Positions 4,891-10,082 of a stretch of 10,082 nt of DNA are shown one piece after another. Both the position numbers and the translations under genes were made by a program. Below the pieces are notes generated by a model that was not told where the DNA came from, did not search any database, and saw only the letters and a list, made by a program, of their open reading frames with translations. This DNA is from Methylocystis sp. (lineage in GTDB: Bacteria; Pseudomonadota; Alphaproteobacteria; Rhizobiales; Beijerinckiaceae): contig JALRFG010000057.1 in NCBI GenBank assembly GCA_023253795.1, positions 1 through 10,082 of the forward strand, given 5' to 3'. The number at the start of each line of letters is the position of its first letter. Positions within the stretch are counted from its first letter, which is position 1.

Positions 4891-7590
4891 TCAGGAGCTT
4901 TGCACGTCTTGCACGACATCCGAGGATGCAGCGCGCGCCCGTTCCTCCGTCTGGTCGCTGGTCGCTATCTCAGCGATGTCGCTCCCCAGCGCCAGCGCCG
5001 TCGCGGCGGCGGCTGCGGCAAGTTTGTCGGGCTCGGGGATTTGCAGGATCGTCGTTGGCGTCGGCGCGGGCGGCGCGGCGATGGAGATGCCGGCGCTTTT
5101 CATGCGCATGTGCAGATCGAAATGCAGATCGCTGCGCACGCGCGCAGATTTCTCGACATCCTCGACATAGCACCACAATTCAAATTTGAAGCTGGTGGCG
5201 TCCATGCCCAGAAACATCACCTGCGGCGCCGGAATCCGCAGCACGTTTTCCTGCGCGCGCGCGGTGGCGAGCATGATGTCGCGCATTTGTTCCGGATCGA
5301 CGCCGATATGCGGCGACAGCGCGATTTTGATGCGGCCGACACGGTCGCCGCGCAGCCAGTTCTTGACGACGCCGGCGACAAGATTGGAGTTGGGCACGAT
5401 CATCGTCGCACGGTCGAAGGTTTCAATTTCCGTCGAACGCACATTGATCCGACGGATATATCCTTGCTCATCGCCCAGCACGACCCAGTCGCCGACGCGA
5501 ATGGCGCGCTCCCATAGCAGGATCAGCCCCGACACGAAATTATTGACGATGGATTGCAGGCCGAAACCAATGCCAACCGACAATGCGCCGGCGACAATCG
5601 CCAGCTTGTCGAAGCCGATGCCGAGACTGGATAAGGCCATCATGGCGGCGAGAATGAAGCCGGCGTAGCCGAGCGTCGCGCCAATCGAATTGCGGAAACC
5701 AAGGTCGAGCCGCGTCAGCGGCAACAGGCGCGTATCCAGCCAGCGACGCAGGGCGTGCGTCGCCGCCAGCACGAGGAAAAAGATCAGCGTGGCTTCAAGC
5801 AGGGACGACAGGGAAATCGTTACGTCGCCAACCTTGATTGAGAAGAAGCTTGACCGGATGCGGGCGATAAAATCCTGCGACTGGTAGCCCCAGGGCGCGA
5901 CGGCGACGAGCGCCGCCGCCGCACAGGCGACGACCGTGATGACGCCGGAAAGAAAAACGCCCATCGGCGCCAGTTGATCGCCTCTCAGGCCAAAGGCGCT
6001 CACCAGCGAACGTCCGAAAACATTCTTTGTCGTAAAGGCCAGTTCGGCGCCGCCGCCAACCAGCATCACCACGAGATAGAGAATGGTGGTCAGCGCGAGG
6101 AGCCAGCCGATTTGCAAAATGATGAAATAGGCGAAGGTCACATAGCCGAGCGCGCAGGCGCCGAAAATCAGCATCAGGCCCGGCACGCAGATCATCCGCG
6201 AGAGCGTCAGCCAATCGTGTCCATGCGACGAGAGACGATCCTCCGCAGAGATCGCCGGTCGGGTGAACAGCGGATACAGGACAAGGCTTGCGACGGACAG
6301 CACGCCGACGCCGCGTGTCACAATGACCAGCGAAAGGCCGGCCTGCACGCTTTCCTCGATTTGTTCCGCGATGCGGGTGACCGACAGCATAACGGCGGCG
6401 ATCGTCAGCAGCCGCGTATAAAGACGGGCGCGCTGGTCGCCGGGATTGAGCAGACGCCATTCGGGATGCGTGGGCGCAAACACCGCGCGCGCGAGGCCAT
6501 AGACGAAAGAGACACGTCCGACGCCTTCCAGAAACCGCTGCCAGAGCGGCTCCAGTCCGCCATCGAGCGCGTCATAGGCGCGAAACACCATGCCCAGCGC
6601 CAGCGCCGCCGCAACTGGCGCCGCCGCCGCGACCAGGGCTGTCCATCCCGCTACAGCTGCGCGGCGTATCGCTGTCGGTTCGAGATCGTCTCGCTGACGC
6701 GCCAGCATGCGTCTAGACAGGAACACCGCCGGCGGCAGAAGTCCAAGAACGCCAAAGACCAGAAGCAGAAACTCTGTGCGACGGTCGTTGGTGCGCGCGA
6801 TGAAATTGGCGCTGCGATCGGCAAGAAAAGTCTTCGCGTCCTGATAGACCCATGGCGCTTCTTGCATCGCCGCACGCCAGAGATGCGGCGAAAACAGGCT
6901 GTCGGTATTGAGAAACAGCAGGCTTGAGAACAGGTCGCGCTGGCGTCCGACGATCGTGGTCGAAAGTTGGCGCGCTTCCAGCAAAAGCGCGCGCGCGCGT
7001 TTCAGCGAGGCGTCAAGAGAGTCGAAGATCTTGCGATGCTCCAGCAACTCGGCGCTGGCTGCGGCTTCGGCCGCGCTCGGTCCGGCCGGTTCTTCGCTGA
7101 CGGCAGGCGGCGGCTCGGCGGCAGATTTGTTCTTTGCCGTCTTCGCCGTCGTCGCTTTATCCGGCGCGGCGGCGTCTTTCGACGGCTCCGTTTTGGGCGC
7201 GGATGGTCGCGCGTCCTGAGCCGGCCGCGGCGGCGGTTGCGGCGGTTGCGGCGGCGCGGCTTCGGCGGGTTTGGGCGGCTCCGCCGGCTTGGCGGCCGGC
7301 GCCAGCTCCTTGAGCCTTGCGTCGACGGCGGCGAGGCGGGGCGTCAGACGGTCGATCAGCCCTTCCAGCTCGCCGCGCAACGGATCGATGCTGTTGCGCA
7401 ACAGGCGCAATTCACCATCGCCGAGGTTCGGATCTTCGAGCGATTTATGCGCGGAATCGATCGTCGCGCGGGCGCGATCGAGTTGCTGCGTGATCTGGTC
7501 GATGCTCGCCGGGGGCTCCTCGCCAAAGGAGAGCGCGGGAAGGATCAGCGCGACAAGCAGAAGGAGGCGGAACAGCATGGATCGGCGCAA
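4891..7590 (-). CDS. Large MscS-family mechanosensitive channel with periplasmic N-terminal domain (DUF3772-like)
   Basis: An inner-membrane channel expected to open on membrane tension and release solutes under hypo-osmotic shock. The 899-residue protein starts with a signal peptide (hydrophobic to about residue 20, likely cut near SFG-EE). A helical periplasmic region (25-95) follows, then a Pro/Ala/Lys-rich linker (about 98-170, with PPQPPQPPPRP encoded by a GCGGCGGTT-type tandem at 7222-7256), then a second helical region resembling DUF3772 (180-265). About ten or eleven hydrophobic segments run from 272 to 690. The MscS core is clear: pore-lining helix with GALSVGIGFGLQSIVNNFVSG (668-688), then the beta domain RAIRVGDWVVL, TEIETFDRATMIVPNS and the C-terminal vestibule to about 840. 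An Ala-rich acidic tail ends it. The start is uncertain: TTG at 7590 with GGAG 12 bases upstream, or ATG at 7578 without a Shine-Dalgarno. Both keep the signal peptide. Confidence 0.92.
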   Translation of the reverse strand: MRRSMLFRLLLLVALILPALSFGEEPPASIDQITQQLDRARATIDSAHKSLEDPNLGDGELRLLRNSIDPLRGELEGLIDRLTPRLAAVDARLKELAPAAKPAEPPKPAEAAPPQPPQPPPRPAQDARPSAPKTEPSKDAAAPDKATTAKTAKNKSAAEPPPAVSEEPAGPSAAEAAASAELLEHRKIFDSLDASLKRARALLLEARQLSTTIVGRQRDLFSSLLFLNTDSLFSPHLWRAAMQEAPWVYQDAKTFLADRSANFIARTNDRRTEFLLLVFGVLGLLPPAVFLSRRMLARQRDDLEPTAIRRAAVAGWTALVAAAAPVAAALALGMVFRAYDALDGGLEPLWQRFLEGVGRVSFVYGLARAVFAPTHPEWRLLNPGDQRARLYTRLLTIAAVMLSVTRIAEQIEESVQAGLSLVIVTRGVGVLSVASLVLYPLFTRPAISAEDRLSSHGHDWLTLSRMICVPGLMLIFGACALGYVTFAYFIILQIGWLLALTTILYLVVMLVGGGAELAFTTKNVFGRSLVSAFGLRGDQLAPMGVFLSGVITVVACAAAALVAVAPWGYQSQDFIARIRSSFFSIKVGDVTISLSSLLEATLIFFLVLAATHALRRWLDTRLLPLTRLDLGFRNSIGATLGYAGFILAAMMALSSLGIGFDKLAIVAGALSVGIGFGLQSIVNNFVSGLILLWERAIRVGDWVVLGDEQGYIRRINVRSTEIETFDRATMIVPNSNLVAGVVKNWLRGDRVGRIKIALSPHIGVDPEQMRDIMLATARAQENVLRIPAPQVMFLGMDATSFKFELWCYVEDVEKSARVRSDLHFDLHMRMKSAGISIAAPPAPTPTTILQIPEPDKLAAAAAATALALGSDIAEIATSDQTEERARAASSDVVQDVQSS

Positions 7591-7656
7591 GGTGACGTCA
7601 TCTCCGGAAGCGACGCAAAAAGACTACAACAGCAATAACGCCGATATGGGGCGATT

Positions 7657-8739
7657 TTACGCGCCATCCCGATAAAGGTGGCGATGGCCGGCGCGATCCA
7701 CAATCTCCCAGCCGCCTGACCCATCCGGCGCGGCCTCCGCCTCGGCGACCCGCGCCTTGCCGAAGCCGCCGGGCAGATCGAGCACATAGGTCGGCAAGGC
7801 GGGCCCGCCGACGCGCCGGGCGAGCGCAGCGTAAATCTCGCGTCCGCGCGCCAGCGGCAGCCGGAAATGACCGGCGCCGGGCGCCAGATCGGGATGATGC
7901 AAATAATATGGCTTGATCTGGAGCGCCATCAGCGCCCGCATCAGCGCCTCCAGCGTTTCGGCGTCGTCGTTGACGCCGGCGAGCAGCACGGTCTGCGAGA
8001 GCAGGGTTGCGCCCGCGTCGCGCAGGCGTGCGATGGCGGTGCGCGCCGCTTCGTTCAATTCACGCACGTGATTGACATGCAACGCCACAAACAACGCCTT
8101 GCCGCTGGCTTTCAGCGCCTCCAGCCATTCGGGCGTCACCAGCGCGGGCGCCGCTGTCGGCGCGCGGGTGTGCATCCGCAACACAGCGACATGCGGTATG
8201 GCGGCGAGACGTTCGGCGACGGCGCGCAAACGGCGTGGCGATAACGCCAGCGGATCGCCGCCGGTTAGAATGACTTCGTAAATCTGCGGATTGGCGGCGA
8301 TGTAATCGAGCGCCGCTTGCGTTTCGGCGGAAGACAGCATGTCGCCCTTGCCGCGCCCGACAGTTTCGCGGCGGAAACAGAAACGGCAATAAACCGGACA
8401 GACAGTCAGTAATTTCAGCAACACGCGATCATTGTAGCGATGCACGACGCCGGGCAGCGGACTGTGAACGGCGTCGCCGATCGGATCGGACAATTCGCCG
8501 GGCAGGGTGACGGCCTCACGCGGGTCCGGCAAAAACTGTCGCGCAATCGGATCGGCGGGATCATTGCGATCAATCAGCGACGCGATCTGTGGCGTCACAG
8601 CGATGCTGTAGCGCGCCGCAACTGTGCGCAGGGCGGAGGCGTCCGCAGGCGCGATCAGTCCCGCCGACGCCAGATCGTCGACCGACAGCAGGGTTTTGGC
8701 GTCTCCGGCCGTGTCCGGAGAAGAAAGAAGCGTCGTCAT
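7657..8739 (-). CDS. epmB: KamA/EpmB-type radical SAM protein (lysine 2,3-aminomutase-like; likely EF-P (R)-beta-lysine supplying enzyme)
   Basis: Radical SAM, PLP-dependent enzyme interconverting lysine and beta-lysine. The 360 residues carry the 4Fe-4S ligands C114, C118, C121 (CPVYCRFCFRR), the SAM-contact LTGGDP (158-163), and DLPGGFGK (321-328), whose Lys328 matches the PLP-binding lysine of lysine 2,3-aminomutase. Asp284 (in HHPDLAPG) and Asp321 fall where the aminomutase binds the substrate amino group. The length fits EpmB (about 340) better than catabolic KamA (about 416 with an extra C-terminal region). EpmB makes (R)-beta-lysine for EpmA to attach to elongation factor P; neither epmA nor efp is in this window, so the assignment rests on family and size. 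The ATG at 8737-8739 has no Shine-Dalgarno and may be leaderless. MscS begins 66 bases downstream. Confidence 0.85.
   Translation of the reverse strand: MTTLLSSPDTAGDAKTLLSVDDLASAGLIAPADASALRTVAARYSIAVTPQIASLIDRNDPADPIARQFLPDPREAVTLPGELSDPIGDAVHSPLPGVVHRYNDRVLLKLLTVCPVYCRFCFRRETVGRGKGDMLSSAETQAALDYIAANPQIYEVILTGGDPLALSPRRLRAVAERLAAIPHVAVLRMHTRAPTAAPALVTPEWLEALKASGKALFVALHVNHVRELNEAARTAIARLRDAGATLLSQTVLLAGVNDDAETLEALMRALMALQIKPYYLHHPDLAPGAGHFRLPLARGREIYAALARRVGGPALPTYVLDLPGGFGKARVAEAEAAPDGSGGWEIVDRAGHRHLYRDGA
8702..8721 (-). repeat. 7-6-7 inverted repeat in the first codons of epmB
   Basis: TCTCCGG and CCGGAGA form perfect seven-base arms around a six-base loop, within codons 7-13 of epmB. 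In mRNA this is a GC-rich hairpin just past the start codon, where structure can affect translation initiation. It may also be chance in GC-rich coding sequence. Confidence 0.35.
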
Positions 8740-8776
8740 GATCGCGACAAAACGATCACGCGACGCTCCTGGTCAA
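8739..8776 (-). promoter_or_regulatory. Candidate epmB promoter with palindrome over the -10 and start codon
   Basis: On the minus strand TTGACC (8771-8776) is followed after 18 bases by TTTTGT (8747-8752), only seven bases before the ATG. If used, transcription would begin at or next to the start codon, giving a leaderless mRNA, which fits the absence of a Shine-Dalgarno. Arms TGATCG (8753-8758 on minus) and CGATCA (8739-8744) flank the -10, a 6-8-6 operator-like arrangement. The -35 is good; the -10 is poor. Confidence 0.3.
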
Positions 8777-8799
8777 GCCCTGTCTGGCGGAGAAAATGC

Positions 8800-9096
8800 T
8801 CAGCCGACCAGACGCTTCTTGATCAGATTATAGGCCAGCGTGACGATCGCGCCGGTAATGCCGCCGCCGGCGGCCTGGCCGAGCATGACGCCGATGTCGA
8901 TGCCGCCGTTTTGCGCAGCGTTGGCCAGCGCCGGGATCAGCGAGGAAAGCAGCTGGCCGCCGATGCCGCCGCCGAGCGCGCCGCTGATGATGTTGCCGAG
9001 GACGCTACCCTTGTCGGTCTTCAGCACCGAGCCGGCGGCCTTGCCGCCGAGCGCGCCGGAGACGACGTTGATCAGAATGTCGGTAAGAAGAGACAT
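8800..9096 (-). CDS. Glycine-rich small hydrophobic protein of unknown function
   Basis: A 98-residue protein I cannot assign to a named family. It has a good start: ATG at 9094-9096 with GGAG nine bases upstream. The sequence is built from hydrophobic Gly/Ala-rich segments containing SGALGG at 13-18 and again at 38-43 (25-residue spacing), then GGGITGAI at 77-84; these resemble glycine-zipper membrane helices. Short polar links (KTDKG, 26-30; NGGID, 63-67) separate them, and the tail is basic (NLIKKRLVG). There is no cleavable signal peptide with a clear cut site. It may be a small membrane-associated or self-assembling protein. Its composition recalls class II bacteriocins, but no exporter, peptidase or immunity gene is nearby, so that is not supported. 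Neighbours hemW and epmB give no functional hint. Confidence 0.7.
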   Translation of the reverse strand: MSLLTDILINVVSGALGGKAAGSVLKTDKGSVLGNIISGALGGGIGGQLLSSLIPALANAAQNGGIDIGVMLGQAAGGGITGAIVTLAYNLIKKRLVG

Positions 9097-9167
9097 GGAT
9101 AAATACTCCGCAATCGTCAGTCGAAATCGACCGGACTAATTTGCAGCATTCATTGACTTTTGCAATC

Positions 9168-10082
9168 TCAGGCGGCGAGATCCGCGACGACGGCGTCGAG
9201 CACCGGAAAGCCTTCATTGCTGACGCGCAGACGATTATCGCGCGTAAACTCGACAAGGCCGTCGCCGATCAGTTCGCTTATGCGCGATTGGGATAGTTTC
9301 TTGCCGGTGAGCAGGAAGTAACGTTGCGGATCGACGCCTTCGCGCAACCGCAGACCCATCAGCAAAAACTCATCGCCTTCCTGCTCGGCGTTGAGCAGAT
9401 CGTCCTCGATCAGCCCGTGGCCTTCGGTCTCCACGCAGGTGAGCCACATTTCCGGATGGCGCTCGGTCGACTGCGCGCGACGGCCGCGCGGCGTGACGAT
9501 GCGGCCATGGGCGCCGGGGCCGACGCCGACATATTCGCCATAGCGCCAGTAGACCAGATTATGCCGGGACTCGGCGCCGGGGCGCGCGTGGTTCGAGACC
9601 TCATAGGCCGGCAGGCCGAAACGGGTGGTGACGTCCTGCGTCACATCCCACAGCGCCCGCTGGGTCGCGACGTCGGGAATGCTCATCTTGCCGGCGTTGA
9701 CCATGCGTTCGAACATGGTGTCGGGCTCGATGGTGAGCTGATAGAGCGAGACATGCTCCGGCTGTCGGGCGAGCGCCAGCTCCAGCTCCTTGCGCCAGGC
9801 GGCGGGCGTCTGGCCGGTGCGGCCGTAAATCAGATCGAAGCTGGTGCGGTCGAACACTGAATTGGCGATGTCGAGCGCCATCAGCGCCTCGGCCACGGAA
9901 TGCTGGCGGCCGAGCCCGCGCAGATCGATGTCGTTGAGCGCCTGCAGGCCGAGCGAGACGCGATTGATCCCCGCCGCCTTGAAGCCGCGAAACCGCGAGG
10001 CCTCGACGCTGGTCGGATTGGCCTCCAGCGTGATCTCGACATCCTTCGCCATCGACCAGTGGCCGGCGATGCGCGATAAAAT
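9168..10082 (-). CDS. hemW: HemW-type radical SAM haem chaperone, C-terminal 305 residues (cut by window edge)
   Basis: The reading frame stays open to the right edge, so the N-terminal part with the CxxxCxxC iron-sulfur motif is outside the window. Visible family marks are the strand ITLEANPTS, GINRVSLGLQALND, FDLIYGRTGQT, SLYQLTIEPDT (LxxEPxT type) and HNLVYWRYGEYVGVGPGAHG, followed by the C-terminal winged-helix-like HemN_C region (GLRLREGVD to the end). This fits HemW, formerly called HemN-like coproporphyrinogen oxidase, which binds haem and delivers it to membrane targets rather than oxidising coproporphyrinogen. Distinction from true HemN is based on the short HemW-like spacing and C-terminus; the missing N-terminus would settle it. 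The first in-frame ATG inside the window (10052) is internal, not the start. The small glycine-rich gene follows after 71 bases. Confidence 0.9.
   Translation of the reverse strand: MLSRIAGHWSMAKDVEITLEANPTSVEASRFRGFKAAGINRVSLGLQALNDIDLRGLGRQHSVAEALMALDIANSVFDRTSFDLIYGRTGQTPAAWRKELELALARQPEHVSLYQLTIEPDTMFERMVNAGKMSIPDVATQRALWDVTQDVTTRFGLPAYEVSNHARPGAESRHNLVYWRYGEYVGVGPGAHGRIVTPRGRRAQSTERHPEMWLTCVETEGHGLIEDDLLNAEQEGDEFLLMGLRLREGVDPQRYFLLTGKKLSQSRISELIGDGLVEFTRDNRLRVSNEGFPVLDAVVADLAA

Noticed and set aside
5974..6927. Plus-strand open frame of 317 codons opposite the MscS gene
   Set aside because: Antisense shadow of well-supported membrane-protein coding sequence; Gln/Arg/His-rich low-complexity product with no family resemblance.
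7222..7256. GCGGCGGTT-type tandem repeat, considered as a mobile or CRISPR-like repeat
   Set aside because: It is in frame and encodes the Pro/Gln-rich linker of the channel protein; there are no spacers or flanking duplications.
8800..9096. Bacteriocin precursor reading of the glycine-rich small protein
   Set aside because: No leader with a terminal double-glycine cut site in the usual place, and no ABC exporter, peptidase or immunity gene nearby.
9120..9131. Short palindrome GTCGA-AA-TCGAC upstream of the small protein gene
   Set aside because: Five-base arms are easily met by chance in this base composition, and I found no convincing promoter to place it against.
9133..9166. Possible promoter TTGCAA-N17-AAATTA before the small protein gene
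   Set aside because: The -10 match is very poor; the AT-rich gap alone is not enough evidence.

Overview
The window is a compact, GC-rich chromosomal stretch in which every credible gene lies on the minus strand. The proteins (NADH-type citrate synthase, YcjX family P-loop protein, KamA/EpmB-like radical SAM protein, DUF3772-type MscS channel, HemW) and the base composition suggest an alphaproteobacterium, probably Hyphomicrobiales (Rhizobiales) and perhaps near Beijerinckiaceae/Methylocystaceae. The family-level placement is an impression from memory, not a computed result. I see no phage, transposon, CRISPR, tRNA or rRNA.

Layout, in the direction of transcription (from high to low coordinates): the 3' part of hemW (9168-10082, running off the right edge); a 98-residue glycine-rich small protein of unknown function (8800-9096); a KamA/EpmB-like radical SAM aminomutase (7657-8739); a large signal-peptide-bearing mechanosensitive channel of the MscS family (4891-7590); gltX, glutamyl-tRNA synthetase (3374-4801); gltA, citrate synthase (1862-3148); ycjX, a P-loop nucleotide-binding protein (227-1744); and the first 35 codons of rplS, ribosomal protein L19 (1-106, running off the left edge). 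No gap between genes exceeds 300 bases. The longest are 3149-3373 (the gltA control region), 107-226 (rplS promoter and leader) and 1745-1861 (ycjX leader).

The genes are housekeeping and do not form one pathway: haem trafficking (HemW), translation factor modification or lysine rearrangement (EpmB/KamA), osmotic protection (MscS), tRNA charging (GltX), entry to the TCA cycle (GltA), envelope or stress-linked GTPase (YcjX) and ribosome assembly (L19). They probably form several short transcription units, since gaps of 60-225 bases separate them and good sigma-70-like promoters can be read before rplS and gltA.

I did not find a new multi-gene system. The parts most worth a second look are non-coding: a perfect 7-1-7 palindrome on the predicted transcription start of gltA, whose core resembles the TGC-N3-GCA site of PHB-responsive PhaR regulators; an 8-6-8 hairpin in the gltA leader; two adjoining hairpins in the rplS leader; and a palindrome over a possibly leaderless start of epmB. 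Among proteins, the glycine-zipper-like small protein is the only one without a recognised family.
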